The translations under genes were made by a program, and so were the position numbers. Below are positions 19,496-32,445 of a stretch of DNA of 33,911 nucleotides, piece by piece. The stretch is taken from NCBI RefSeq assembly GCF_008831285.2, contig NW_022205230.1, positions 1-33,911 of the forward strand, written 5' to 3'. The notes under the pieces were generated by a model that was not told the DNA's origin, did not search any database, and was given only the letters and a program-made list of their open reading frames with translations. The DNA comes from Nymphaea colorata. Taxonomy: Eukaryota > Streptophyta > Magnoliopsida > Nymphaeales > Nymphaeaceae. Each line of letters opens with the position of its first letter. Position 1 is the stretch's first letter.

Positions 19496-21502
19496 ATGAT
19501 TGCAGCTGGCCCCTACACATGGCTCCGGGTTTCAGACAATGGTCGGCTTTGACTCGTGGTTGATGTTGAAAGAACAAGCCGACCATGGCAGGACGTGATG
19601 AAGCACAAAGTCAAGAAGGCGCCAACCTTGACTTCCATGTAAATGAGTGAAGCCATTAAGAGAAAGTTTTGGCTGCAATATTTCGCACTTGCTGGTCTAC
19701 ATATCAGACCTATGGGCAGCCAGCAGCAATCCCACTTAACTGCTTTATTCAATTATCTTCGGCATAGGGGGTTATGAGCCCAAATAGAAGATCAAAATTC
19801 TAGATAAAGGACACTAGGTATAAATTTTTCAATTTTTAAAGAATGAGAAAATTTGTTCAAAAATATTAATATAAAAATAAAAAGCTTTTAAAATTTATGT
19901 AATTACCAATACTTTCCGATAGAAAGTTATGCGTCCATCAAAGGAGAGAAGAATATTTTGGTAATTTATTAAAAATATTGTACTTAGTCTTTTTACTTTT
20001 TTCTATTTTCAATTTTGTCCTTATAATTTTTTTTTTAATGTGAATCAAAGTTATTTTAATCATTAACCATATTGACGTACAAAAAAAATTATGCATCAGT
20101 ATAGTGACACTTAACCTAAGGTGTTATGGGACTTATGGTCACCTTGTAAAGGCGGTACTGATTTTTATGAGTCACCTCCATCAGATGGGTAGAACCCTTG
20201 TGGCCTCCTTCCTGCAAAAAAACTACTTTAAAGAAACCCACACACTAGTCCACATTTTTGAAAAATATGTTTGGTTGGCAAAAGTTCATCATCCAAATGC
20301 TCTGGATGATGGCTAGAACGGAAAGGGAAAGGAGAAAAGTGAGGAAAGGATGGACAAAGAAAGAACAAACATTTTGTTTCTAGATCTTGCTTTTGTTTGC
20401 AATTTCAAAAAGTGGGCCAAAAAGGCATTGGATTTTCTTTACCATAGACCTTCCCTTAAAAGGATAAGGAAGCCTGGAATAACAACATATCTATTGAATC
20501 CGGACATGGTAGTACTCATTTTGGAAATATCTAGTGCCAAAGTTACTCAATGTGTAAGTCATGAATCTTTAACCTAAATCCATTTTACCAAAAGTTTCTA
20601 CCATATCAATCTACCCTTTTGTACAACCCAATAATTTCAAAAAATGAGCCAACTATGAGGCCAATTGTATTTTTGTGTCTTTTTTCTTTGGGCTTAACAG
20701 GTCGACGCATTGTTTAATCCATGTTTCATTTGCTATAAAACTACTTATTTCCTATAAAATTACTTGGGGGCGCCCATAAGCTCATCTCTCTCTCCCACTC
20801 GCCAGTGCGGATTACTATTTAAATTAAGAATAAAACATGTAATACCCATCTCTTTCTCTGTCCCTCTCTCTCTCTATCTCTATACATGCAAGAGAACTCA
20901 AATGACATGTAGCTGTTTCTTTGTTTCTTTCTTCCACCACATTTTCACTTTCGGTGGTAGACAAGTCAAAAAAGGGAGGGACCACCCTGTTGAATAGGAA
21001 CCATTAGTTTACATGATATGACAGTTCTATCATCGTTGATATTACAGTTCCAGACTTGGTGGCAGGGACGCAGACGTCGAGGTGGAATAAAAAGGCTCGA
21101 ATCAAAATACTTATGTGAAGTTGGAAGATTGTGTTCCCGTGGCAATATGGTGGCTACGGAAGAACATGAATTTTGAATACCATGACAACAAGAAAAATCG
21201 AAATCTGTTACATCAGAGGCAGTTGACCGTCTTTTTATTATGATTCAACAAGTGCTAAATAGCAGAAGAATGAGTTTCCACAACTTTTGTCCCTTTTTTA
21301 TGTAGGAAGTCTCTCACATATATCATTGACTTCAACAGAGATCAGCATCACCACAAAAGCATATAGAAGACTGATATGCTAATGAAATCACATATGAAAG
21401 ATGCCTTGGTTTGACCGACCAACTTCCCCTTCCCTATTTTAATGCTATTCACAGTACGTACACCACGGTCTTTATAAAAGAGATAGCAATGTCATTGAAA
21501 AC

Positions 21503-21522
21503 TATACATATATATATATATA
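21503..21522. repeat. TA microsatellite, short allele in unit B
   Basis: The equivalent of the long tract at 5628-5680 in unit A. Confidence 0.85.
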
Positions 21523-21919
21523 CACACGCACTACTTCGGTCACAAACAAAAACCAACAGACCTCTTATATTTGTGTCAAAAAGTGTTTTGAACAAAATGT
21601 GAATCTCCTAATTTGTTCATCATAAACACTAATTTAATCTAAATAATCTTCAAGTTCAAATTACTTTTATAAAAAAAAGTGGTTTTTTCTACTATTAAAA
21701 TTTTAATGTTATAAGAACCATTTCTTTTTTAATTATTATGGTATATTAATAAAATTAAAAACAACTCACTTAATGTATGTGTATTAGCAAATAAATTTGA
21801 AGATACTGCTAAATTACGAAAAAAAAAAATTAATCGGCCTAGCTTCTGTCCCTTACCTAAGTGGTATGCTTTTTTATCATCTTATATGTATAAATATATA
21901 TATTCACAGGAACACACAG

Positions 21920-21940
21920 GAGAGAGAGAGAGAGAGAGAG
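21920..21940. repeat. GA microsatellite, unit B
   Basis: The equivalent of 6062-6084. Confidence 0.88.
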
Positions 21941-22827
21941 CTTGTATTAAATGAAACTAAAGAGTAATGAAAAAACAAAAGGAAATAGAGAACAAGCAGT
22001 ATAGCAGAAGCGAGGAACCAATCCGACAGCCGGAAAGCCTTCACGATAGCTAAAAATCTCCCTTCAGAAGGTTTGCCATAAATGGTGGAAATTAAAACAT
22101 GCATTAGGAAAGAAGACTTCATTGGGAATGATCCAAATCGTTCACCAGAAGATACAATAACATATATTAATATCGAGTTACATGCACAAGGTTGTACACA
22201 CAAATGTATACTAAAGGGGCAAAAAAAAGAATAGGGTATTTTTGACTTTTTTTTGTAAAGAAGTGTATATTTTGGGATTTTTTACTTTTTCATAAATCCT
22301 TTTTCTCCTTCTAAAAATTTATTTTTATTTTTTACTTATTATGTACAATTTTTTATACATAGGGGTGTAAACATAACCAGTTTCAAGTTTCAGTTTGAGT
22401 GAAAACTGAAATCCGGCTCCCCATAATGCCCATGCCCATGTGAGTAGAGCCAAATGTCCATCAACTGGCATAGCGCTTCCACCCTAGTTGCACTAGTATA
22501 GCACATTGCTCTCAAATGATAACCTTGCTTAGATTATCTTGCAATCGAGTTATCACGTTCTAAGTGTAACATATATAGTTTTCCCGTACCTAACATATAT
22601 GTTCAAGTATAATAATGTAATTGGTCTGCATGCCCATCCGGCAGCCACTGCTTGTGATATCAAGTAGGTAATTTTTTGCTGGGAAACTGCCGAGGGAGCC
22701 CCTCGCTTTATTGAAATGTCAAATAGGTAATTAACTAAATAATTTAATCCACTGTCTATGTCACTAATTTCTAGACACCAGCTGACATTGTAACATTTTG
22801 TGAGGGGACTATTTTGGAAGAAGGGCA

Positions 22828-23001
22828 GTAGCGGAGCTAAGGGTGGGTCGGTGTGCACCTTACCCATAAGAGTTAGTCAAAAATTATATTGTGATAAAGC
22901 AGGACTCAGTTCCAGTCACATCATAGTGCCACATGGGCTCTATCAAACTCAGATCGGTGACTCAAGCAATGTTCAGTCAAAAAATTTGGGTACAGCCACT
23001 A
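22828..23001. mobile_element. MITE-like element, unit B
   Basis: Starts GTAGCGGAGCTAAGGGTGGG and ends TACAGCCACTA. The equivalent of 6976-7154, with a few short indels. The internal hairpin is broken here by a missing C and a G-to-T change. Confidence 0.45.
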
Positions 23002-23689
23002 AAGATGAGGCTGAGGTTACAAGTTGACAGGTTAGGGCGAGCTTATCCATGTAGTGAGAAATCAATTTTCTCAAAGATCATGGCAACTTTCCTGCTTGGT
23101 GGGCCATTACAGATCCTTTGATGGGATTTTCATATGATCCGATCAGGTCGACTGAAAACTGGATTGGCCGGGTCATTCCTGAATATTCAAGGGATTCAAA
23201 TAAAAGTCAAGAAGAATGAGGAGAGAAAGGTGGTGGAGGAGGAGAAACTGAACTTTAGCCACCAGCATTGTCATGGGATGTCGCTTGTTGATTTCTTCAA
23301 TCGATACTGACAAAAGCACATTTAAAATAAATAGTAAATTAAGTAGATTACTTGTTTGATAATTGAATGCAGTGTGGAATCTTCAACAATATATATTTAT
23401 TTGGGTAATAGTGAAAATGAATCCATTTTATAGAACATTTGTTTCTAATAATTGTTTATAACAATCGGAATCAGTATACTATATTTAAAAAAACCAAGTG
23501 AAAAATAGAAAAGAAAAAATCTTAAAAGTATTTAAAGATAATTAAATAACAACACAGGGCAACAACTACTGAATAAAATAGGTTTGCCAAACAATTCAAA
23601 TTGACTTAAATTAATTCAGGCCAACTTTTATAAACACTGTTCTCAAATGCATGACATTTTAGTGGACCTCTTGCTAGTGGAGAAAACCC

Positions 23690-23778
23690 TTCTTCGTTAT
23701 GGGTGAGTGAGAGTGAACCTGCCGCCTGCATGCATGAGGGGCAGAAGCTCTACTCGTCCCCTTTACCCCAGGGTCTAG
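23690..23778 (-). mobile_element. tRNA-derived SINE head, unit B (tentative)
   Basis: Same A-box-like (23767-23747) and B-box-like (around 23719-23709) motifs as in unit A, on the minus strand. It carries the same uncertainty. Confidence 0.38.
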
Positions 23779-24256
23779 AGAAACATCAAAACCAGGTGAA
23801 TTTATGCTCACTCCCTTCAGTTAAGGAGTAGCTTCTGCCAACCTTTATGGTTCATGAGAATAGTGGTCATGGTATTGGAACTGACTACCTGACTCTCACC
23901 AAACTCTTAACTCAACCAGTTAGGCTACTCTTCTCGGAGTAACCTGATCTCTTTGTATGACCTTATGAAAAAGAGTACATATAAGACTATTGAAGCTTAC
24001 AACTTTCTGGAGGTAAAGTCTTTTGTGTAACCTGCACTGAGACTTATAAATTCCCTTAGATGGAACTTGTTAAGAATAATATTCTGCTTTTTTAAAAGAT
24101 ATATATATAAAAGCACCATATTCTTATTTCAAGAAACGTTACTGCATTTCAATTAACAATAAAATTACTCTTCTAATGAATTAAACGCTGAGCAGGTATT
24201 ATATGTTCCAAATTTTAGCTACACATGCACTCGTTTAATATTCTTCATTGATCCCA

Positions 24257-24401
24257 AAATCTGTTCCAAACTTGTGTCAGCAACTTGAAAATATGTCGTT
24301 GTGTACTAAATCTGTCCCATACATGTGTCAAGGACTCAAGAATATGTCGCTGTGTACTAAATCCGTTCCAAACATGTGTAAGGGACTCGAAAATATGTCG
24401 C
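24257..24401 (+). repeat. 51-bp minisatellite, 3 units (unit B)
   Basis: Units start at 24257, 24308 and 24359. The unit number is the same as in A, so the array formed before the segmental duplication. Confidence 0.88.
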
Positions 24402-24968
24402 TAGCCAGTACACTGTGCAAGCTACAACAACCATCATTGTTGATGGAAGGTTAGCATTTTTAGTTGCAAAGTTAAAAGACATTGTGAAGTTAAGCGATTT
24501 ATATAACCGTCACAGAACAAATTGTGTTATGGGACCGAAAATTCCATTGTCAAAGTTACAATAAGGTGTAGGCACATGCTATGGCCATTATGCTAACTTA
24601 AAGCAACTAATGTCGCAACAAACACAACTAAGACAAGATGGCCATTTTCATCGGTAATCTTTTGGGCCACAGGACAAGTGTTGTTGTAGTTTTGACCGTC
24701 GCGATTACTTATTAGCGACATAATATCCAGTATGAGCGACTGTCGAGTTAAAGCCATAGTTAATGTCCATACTTGTGCAGACATATCTAAGTTAAGCTTT
24801 AAACTTAAACAAAGGGGAAAGCATCTTTGAAAAAAGATACATATATTTATTCAACATGAAAAAATAACACCATCAACCACATGACAATCAGGAGATAAAA
24901 CATAAGCAGCATCCAATGCTGCCAATTATAGACTAGTACAGAGAACCACGTAGATCATCACGAAAGAA

Positions 24969-24971
<3 letters not shown>

Positions 24972-25024
<53 letters not shown>

Positions 25025-25025
25025 A
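24972..25025. repeat. TA/GTAT microsatellite private to unit B
   Basis: About 20 AT units followed by GTAT repeats, just downstream of the AP stop codon. Unit A has only AAAAAACC here (9560-9567). Confidence 0.9.
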
Positions 25026-25030
25026 CATCT

Positions 25031-27013
25031 TTAGCCCTGAGTACATTCAATTGGTGCAAAAGAAAGCAGCCCCTTCCCCAAATCATATTTCACATGCATG
25101 TTCTGCTGGAAAACATTCCCAAAAATGGCTAAGCTAGCTATCGCACTTCTATACATCCAAAAGATATTTGAAGGTGACAGCTTCAAGTCTGCGTTGGTGG
25201 AATGAAAGGTCATCTCCAGCAATCCTTAACATGGATCACCATTATTCTCTACATTATAACACAAGTAATCTTGGTTAGGATGATAGAAGCGTTTATGGTT
25301 TGTGACATTAGTCACTGCGTTTGCCACTTGATCATACACATCTTTGGCAAGATAGTCAGTGTGGTACCCGAGTCTATCATAATTGATCCAGCATATCCCA
25401 ACCATGTTGCCGTCTGTGCACCTCCAAACTATATTGTGAGTCTGTTGTTCCCGACATTTGTGTAATCTACTGTGAATGTATAGAAAGTTTCTTGAGCTGG
25501 ATTTGCTTCCATTGGCACCTGTTGAACCTCTTGGGTTCCGAAGAACTCTACCTCCTCACAGAAAATGATCTACTCAATGACATTATTTTTCTTGCTATGG
25601 AGAGGAAGACTGTAAGCAAATTTATGGTTAATAAAGAAGCCGTTGTGACTAACAAGTGAAAGAGATCCTGGCCTGAGGCCAACAAGACTAGGATGTACAA
25701 GATTTTCGAATTCAACACTATTTTCTTTATGAACGCAACCAAAGGCGATTGTCGGAAGCTTGATGGTGCCATCAATGCCAACCTCAAACCAAAATCTTTC
25801 GAGAGCAAGGGACCCTTCTACAACAGATCCATCACCATATGAGGACTTGACGCTACGAAGTTGGTTGTCGTCACTAGTGGACCAGAAGCTAGTGGTGCAT
25901 CTCAGGTTATGGTATGTGGAAGACTGAAGTGGCTTTAATGTTGACTTCAATTGGTAGGTAAAGTTGTAGTAAAGAACACACAATGTCCATTTGAGGTTGC
26001 TGCCAGTATCGATGATGACCCAGTAAGATTGGACTTCTAGTGATGTACTAATGTAAAGCTGCATGACAAACTCTCTATATATAGATGTATCAATGTCTTC
26101 TTTTTATAGCACATGAAGGTGCTGCTTCGATAAGTCGAAACAACTGCCTACCAGCCTATTCTCTCATAGATTTAAGTATAAAGGTTGTATGGTGGGATTT
26201 GAGAAGAAATAGTTGGACATACGGCCAACTTTCTTTTCTAAAATTTTTGTTTTGTCATACAGGTGGAAGTTTTCCAAAACATTTCAACCACGTTTGATTG
26301 CAGGATGTGAACGCTTGTCGGCAGTTTCACCTGTTTAGTAGACCCCAACACATTTCACAAGTTAACCAGATTGTCCTCCTCAACTCAATTAAACATGAAA
26401 ACAAAAAGAATAATCATAGCAATTGAATCTTGAAAGGACCCTTAGATAGCTGGACACAAGTTTCAATCAATTTTTGTTACTTTTCATAAGATAGAGTTGC
26501 CAGATCAACTCGTTTCTAAACTTTTTACGACACAAGTTTCCATTTCTTTCTTACTTTTCAGGCATCGAGTTCAGCCGTGACAACCCAGACGAACGTTTCT
26601 AGGATCAATTGGCTTTAGTTCTAAACTTCTAAGTTACCGGGGCATTTCCTTGAAATCTGGAATTTGCCAGATATTTCCAGATTTTTTGCGGTCAGGCACT
26701 GGAATTAGTTCATCTGGTCAGGCTTCATGAGAATACATGTGGATGGTCATGTTGTTGGTGTTGGCGTATCCTGAAGCCAATTGGGAGCACAACTTAAAGC
26801 GTAGAGCTGCCCTGCTCAGTGTGTCGAACTGGAGCTGATGGAGGATCATAGAGATGAGAGAGAGGCAAGTCTTGGTGAATGAGGTCTATCAAGAAGCTGG
26901 GAGTTTTGGTTAACATTGACAGTGTTGGTGAAGATGTTGGTAGGAAAGTTTGATAGTGCAACTGGGAGAGGTTACAGGAGGAGGATCATGAAGGCGGAGA
27001 GGAAGGTGGCTAT
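25031..27013 (-). pseudogene. Aspartic protease pseudogene, unit B
   Basis: The paralogue of the AP pseudogene in unit A. The start equivalent at 27013-27011 is ATA. The propeptide region (GFLIDLIHQD-like) is near 26880-26820. A longer gap than in A follows (26381-26615 is extra), probably intron. The N-terminal lobe lies in 26064-25570, with the intact active-site region VIIDTGSNLKWT (Asp GAT at 26008-26010), SSYGDGSVVEG and PTIAFGCV. The C-terminal lobe shares the TAG stop (25429-25431), IDSGTTLTIL (around 25360-25374) and the frameshift at about 25346. It ends with ADLKLSPSNIF and IFGNVFQQNMHVKYDL, and a TAA at 25031-25033. Both catalytic Asp codons remain, unlike in A, but the shared stop, frameshift and start loss make it a pseudogene. 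Confidence 0.9.
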
Positions 27014-27052
27014 GGCAACTGTTAATCATAGATCTACAAAGAAAAACTCCTT

Positions 27053-27064
27053 GTATTTATAAAG
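27053..27064 (-). promoter_or_regulatory. TATA-box-like site of the unit B AP pseudogene
   Basis: CTTTATAAATAC on the minus strand, identical to the unit A site and about 40 bases upstream of the lost start codon. Confidence 0.45.
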
Positions 27065-27381
27065 GAGATCATGACGTAGGTTGTGACTAAGGGTGTGGAT
27101 TTAAATACAAATGGTGGGGAAAAGAAGCACATGGTCAAAGTGAGTAGCGTGTGGATTTTTCCAGATGTAACAGTTCTTGGTCAAGGAGAAGATGTGGTTA
27201 TCACATGAAGGAGCAGAGAAAGGGAACAACATGAACCCTAGGTTAGAGTTTGGAAAATGTTTGTGAGCATCACTTTATCGTGGGTGGTGGAGGCTCTCGC
27301 CCATCCTTAGAGATGATGGATCATGAAAAGTCACCTATTGATCAAGGATTCCAGTCAGTTCTATCAGTGCGATGATTTTGG

Positions 27382-27962
27382 GTGTCGGTGGTAAAGAGCG
27401 CTGGTGTTGTGGACCAAAATGGGTGGGAGGAGGCATTTGGATTACCAGATCTTGTAGTGTGTGAAATTGAGGGGAAGCAAATGGTCAGACCTTTCAGATG
27501 GACAGCTATTGCAATTCTGTTAGGCGGTAGCTCAAGATTTCGTCTGGATTGGGTGGAAGTTTTTCACAATTGTTAGGAGAAAACAATTTTCACTCCTTTC
27601 AAAATGACTCTTTTTTATAAAGGCATCCTCAAAGGAATATTTAGAGGAAGTTATGCAACAAAAAAAATGGCATGTTCACGATAGGTTTTTGGCCACTAGC
27701 AAGTGGAAGTTAGGAATGCCGCTTCGACTTCAAGCTGTCACGAGAACCATTGTAGGGATTCGTCTACCGAAGTTGCCTCTTTATATGTGGAACTGCTAGG
27801 TGTTAGCTGGTGTCGTTAAGGTTCTGGGTAGTTTTTTTGTAGATGCTGATGGCTTCACTTATGGGTTCGATTTGTATACTTGATGGTAATAAAGTTTTTG
27901 AATAAATGGTAGAAGATGAAACAAAAATTTGTTTTTGTACCTTATGTGGAGTTTCATTACAT
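27382..27962 (+). pseudogene. LINE ORF1 relic (DUF4283 and zinc-knuckle region)
   Basis: Readable pieces are CEIEGKQMVRPFRWTAIAIL and the stretch equivalent to PLYMWNWKVLAGVVKVLGSF in unit A; here the Trp-Lys is changed and a TAG stands in its place near 27797. A C-x2-C-x4-H remnant (FCTLCGVSLH, 27933-27962) sits where plant LINE ORF1 proteins have a CCHC knuckle. The final Cys is missing. Frames shift and stops intervene, so no protein is expected. Confidence 0.6.
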
Positions 27963-28616
27963 TCCACAGGAGATCGTCTCACTCATATGAGGGAGGGAAA
28001 GTGAATACTGAACCCTCAAATGGATGGACTCAGGTCATTATTGCTAATCAAAGGTGGAATCTAGGCTCTAAGCAATGCAAGCTATCTAATATTAAATGAA
28101 ATCAATTTGTGCCTTTTGAAAAAGATGTACTTCCTGTTGAAGACCTATGATCTATGGGTCACGAGTCTCAAGGGATTATCTCATATGAAGTGGTGATGGA
28201 ATCATCCTCATTGAAGGTTAACCATGGTAAAACTATTGCTGAGTCCTGCCATTAAACCAAGAAGAAAGCCACAGAAGTTGGGGAGGAATTTTTTCCTGGA
28301 TTTGGCTTTTGAACTCCATTAGGACTGTACTAATGGACTGAAAACAAAAAGATAAAAGGTCTTCCTCTCCTATGAATATTAGTTTGAACAAAAAAGATCT
28401 CTCCATTCCAAAGAAGTTAACAATTTTAAGAAGAAGGGTTGTGGGACAACATTTTTTAGGGCTATATAAAGTTCTGGCCCGAAAGAAGGGAAGTTGGCGC
28501 AACATGATCCTGACACGGATATCCAAGGAGCAGAGGATTTCCATAACAAAGAGAATGTTCTCCTGTAGGAAAAGAAGCCTAAGAGGAGTTGCCAATTGCC
28601 ATCAAATGAAGTTGAT

Positions 28617-31600
28617 AGTTGGAATGTTAGAGGCCTTGCTACTCTAACAATGTAGAAAGATTTTGGCAATTGGGTGATATCTCATCAACTTGGGATCATT
28701 TTCTTGTTTCGATATCATGTTGAATGCAGACAACTTCAAATCCTTTTGCAATCACTACGAGGAGTTTTTTTTTAATCTAATATTGATATGAATCTTAATG
28801 GCGCCATAATTGTGTAGAGTTAGAGACAGGCTGATTTTAGATGGACTAGTTGCAAATTTAATAAATTTTGGATGGATTGTTTGTTTATTCATAAAGCTTT
28901 GAATCTCAACTTTGATACAATAGGGGTGTATCTACACCCTCACTTTAGAATTCACAAAGACCAATTGGTTATGTTAAATACCATTATTGCCAAAAAAACA
29001 AATGTTAGTATTATAATGAAAGATTTTAATTCAACTTATAAGGAGTCTGAAAAATGGGCCTGCCCCTGCTAGACAAGCTTGCTTAGCATTCAATGGATTC
29101 ATTCAAGTTGTTGGACTAAGAGAGATTGTGGACAGAAACAGAGCTTTCACTTGAACCAATCTCTGCTCCCCGACAGGACTGGTTCAAAGCAACTTAGATA
29201 GATTTTTGAGCAAGTTGAAAATTGTGGGCAGCTTTTGGTAGAACCAAGAAGTTCTTTAGACCACTCAGCACTTCTCTTTTACATGTAAATTAAATATCTT
29301 TGAAACCGCATGCAAGAGAAGATGAAGATTTAAATAGTTCCTTTATTGAGAGTGTCAACCTCGTTGTAAGGTCATTATTACAAGAGCATGGAGAGTGGAG
29401 TGTAGAGGATGTGCAGTGCTTAAACTTCTCGCAAAACAGAATAGAGTACGACCATGCCTAAGTAATTGGAGTAAGTATAGAACCAAGAAAGTTGATACCA
29501 GAATTAACGTACTTCAAAAGTTTCTTATTGAAATTTATAAGAGGCAAGATATTGACTCTCATAACTGGTCCACTTCCGAAAATGATATTAGATGTTTTCT
29601 TGCGGATGCTCTTTGAGATGAAGAAAAAGAAAGTAAAGGTATCATGGCTAAAAGAAGGGGCTAATAACAGCAAATGTTTTCATGCTATGTTCAAGAAAGG
29701 TAAAAAAAAAGTAGACTCTTGCACATGAAGACAGATGATGGGGAGTTTTATGAGGAGGATCCAATTCCTTCAGCATGTACTTCTCATTTTTAAAGAGTTT
29801 TTACCCGTGACAACTCAACAAGAATTATTATGGATCAGCTTGCTGTTGGTCACTGCCTATTTATAAAAGAAACTTAACGTTGTTAAGTCCCATTTCAGAT
29901 GAGGAAGTGCAATAGCTGTTATGCGTGCCAACTCCAATAGCGCACCAGGTCTGAATGGGTTTCTGAAATCGTTCCTTCAAAAAGTTGGGGCACGTTAAGG
30001 ACTAATATCACAGTTGCCCCTAGAGATTTCTTTTTTTTTAGAAAGGAAAGCTTGTTACGAAACTAGACAGAAGTCATATAATCATAATTCTTAAATTTGA
30101 TTCAGCTGTGCAAATATCCAATTTCAGGCATATTTTTCTTGAGAATAGTGTACTGAAATTTATTTTCAGAAACATGGTTTCAAGAATGAAGAAGGCACTA
30201 AAGTGGGTCGTTTCCAACATGCAAGGTGGTTTTTTGAAAGATAGAAACATCCACCAATGTCTTGTTCTTGTGCTTGAGATGGTATACACAATGTCTAAAG
30301 CTAGATCAACTAGCTTATGTTGAAGATAGACCTATCAAAAGCATATGACAGGGTCAATTGGACTTTCTTACAAGCTGCCATCTTGCATTTAGGATTTCAT
30401 CCTATTTGGACTTAAAAAGTAATAAAAGTTGTGAAAAATGATTTTTGTGCTCTTGTGATTAATGACCATCAAGGTGAATACTTTGGATCTTCTCATGGTC
30501 TGCAATAAGGTTACCTTTATCTTCATTTTTATTCCTCATTGTCATGAAATCTTTTCACATACATTGCAAGCTACAATTCAAAGAAGAATGATTGAAGTAC
30601 TGCATGTTGGAAGAGGCATAGCAGGGGTTTTTTCTACAATGTATGCTGATGCCATCTTGATTTTCTTAAAAGCCTTCAAGATTGGCTTTCTTTATCTACA
30701 ATTTTTTTTTTCTGTTTGAACTCCATGCTGGAATGATGATTAACTTCAAAAATCAGCATTCTTCTTTTTCAATATGGACCAAAGCAAGATTGCAAGTATT
30801 TGTAATCAGTTCGGTGAGAGCCTAGGACAGTTTCCCACTCGATATTTGGGTCTCCCACCCGAGCCAATGAATTTGAGAATGTTGGTACGGTTCTTATTCT
30901 TTTACAAATACAGAGTAAACTTAGTTTATGAAAAAGCATGCTACTTTCTATGCAGTAGGATCTACTTGATCAAATCAGTTTTAGAAGCACTTCGTATTTA
31001 CTGGATGTTGGTTCTCAAGTGCACTCTTGGTGTCATTAAGAAATGGAACAGATTATGTGCAGTTTTTTATAGGAAGAGTCAGATGCAGGGGGTAAGCCTC
31101 ATTTACTTGCCTGGAATGTCTTGGCTTTTCCTAAATAGGAAGGTGGGCTCGGCATTAGAAAACTTAAAGAGGTCAATGAAGCTAATCGGTTGTTTCTAGG
31201 ATGTACATTGATTTTTCACCAGGGCATATGGGACTCATTATGTATGAAAAAATATTTGAGTAGGAAAGTACTTGGTATGTGGAAATGGTTCCAAATATTT
31301 CTTCTCTTGGGCGGGATCTAAATCTGCTACTTGAAATGTGATGAATGGGGAGCTTGCTAAGTTCTATGGAGGATGTTTTACTCAAGCAGATTCATTGGAT
31401 CTGCTTGGGAAGTAGAACCTTTCCTTCGAAGGTTGGTTAAGTAAATGCTAATACAGCACCACATTGAGGTAAATCTATGGCAACATGTGCAAATGCATTG
31501 GAGATTGCCTTCAACTAGGCTCATGAAAAGTGCAGATTTTCTTTGTTCTAAAGAAAATCATAAACCTGCAAAGCTCAGGCGCCAAGTTTGGAACCATGTA

Positions 31601-32030
31601 AAATTAAAGGAATGGTAGTTACATGGCACAGTGTGGAACACAAAAGGTTACCTAGAGCTAACTGGTTTGTGTTTTTTTGTAGTTATTAACGTCTACTGCT
31701 GATGCCAAACTTCAACATGTAGGGTCTTCCATTGTTTCTGTCTTTAAGTTGTGTGGAGGGCTTGTGAAGATCTATCTCACTTTCTTTTCTCATATACTAA
31801 TGCTATGAACATTTAGCAATGCATCTATTCATGGTTTGGAGTTGATAAATTCCATACCTCAGACTTTTTCTCTGTCTGGAACTGGGGTGGAGGAAGAGGT
31901 TCTCATGTAAGAATTCGGATGGTGTTGGCTTGCCTGCTTCAATATCATAATCTGGAGCTATGGTGTTTCAGAAATCAGGTGGTGCATAAAGAGGTGGTTA
32001 AGCTAGCTGAGATTGCTAAGAGGGAAGTCT
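28617..32030 (+). pseudogene. LINE ORF2 relic (endonuclease and reverse transcriptase)
   Basis: In order: the SWNVRGLATLT start of the endonuclease (28617); VSIIMKDFNSTYKESEKW (29005-29060), where the family has a GDFN motif; QSNLDRFLSKL (about 29186); WLKEGANNSKCFHAMFKKG (29644-29700), the linker typical of plant LINEs; reverse-transcriptase pieces around 30085-30320 (FLKDRNIHQCLVLVLEMV); SKAYDRVNW-like traces near 30335; YADA at 30642-30653 in place of the catalytic (F/Y)ADD; FPTRYLGLP (30831-30857); then WLFLNRKVGSALENLKR and, near 31970, LELWCFRNQVVHKEVVKLAE, matching the C-terminal tail of such elements. These fall in several frames. The loss of the second catalytic Asp and many stops make it inactive. 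Confidence 0.82.
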
Positions 32031-32445
32031 GACACTCATGTTGTGAGGTATTCTATAAACAAGAATGAGGACAATATGTAAAACAGGCTATAAATATCTA
32101 GCTGCAAACCTATTTTTCAGCCATTTTGGCATTGTCAGAGTAAAGATGAGTGGGGGCGGGAAGTGGCCACATTGTGTTGCAAATGTTTAAAAGTGGCTGG
32201 TTTACTATGGTTTAATGCCTCCCCAATCAGGAAAACCAGGTTGGTGTACAAAGGTTTCTCTTCTCAACATGATCAGAATTATGGACTCTGTTCTTTGTAG
32301 AGAGGATCCTAAAGACTGTCATGTTACTCTAATCACAAACTGTCATGCTCTTAGTTCTCGTGTCAAGGAACTAAGAGAGTGACTCTGGTTTTTGGTAGTC
32401 TCAATAGTGAGAAGGTATTCCGTGGTTAAAGATCACTTCTCTTTG

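Larger units (their letters stand above)
19500..22827. other. Non-coding left arm of unit B
   Basis: Matches 3580-6975. No gene was recognised. A 39-base stretch present in A near 4192-4230 is missing near 20118. The TA tract at 21503-21522 is short and the GA tract is at 21920-21940. Confidence 0.55.
23002..25030. other. Non-coding middle arm of unit B
   Basis: Matches 7155-9568 but lacks the equivalents of 7422-7856 and of about 51 bp near 8020-8070. No gene was recognised. Confidence 0.5.
27287..32445 (+). mobile_element. Degenerate, nearly full-length plant LINE (L1-type), unit B
   Basis: A non-LTR retrotransposon with ORF1 (DUF4283 plus zinc knuckle, 27382-27962) and an ORF2-like region (endonuclease, reverse transcriptase, C-terminal part, about 28617-32030). 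It is broken by many stops and frameshifts. No clear poly(A) tail or target-site duplication was found. Both boundaries are approximate; the right one is where homology with unit A resumes (GAGGCT, 32446, equivalent to 12999). Confidence 0.82.

Noticed and set aside
19496-19552. C-terminal extension of the copia ORF (residues after DLVQVGTM)
   Set aside because: These bases are the start of unit B and are also found at 3576-3632 without any copia sequence, so the open frame is accidental.
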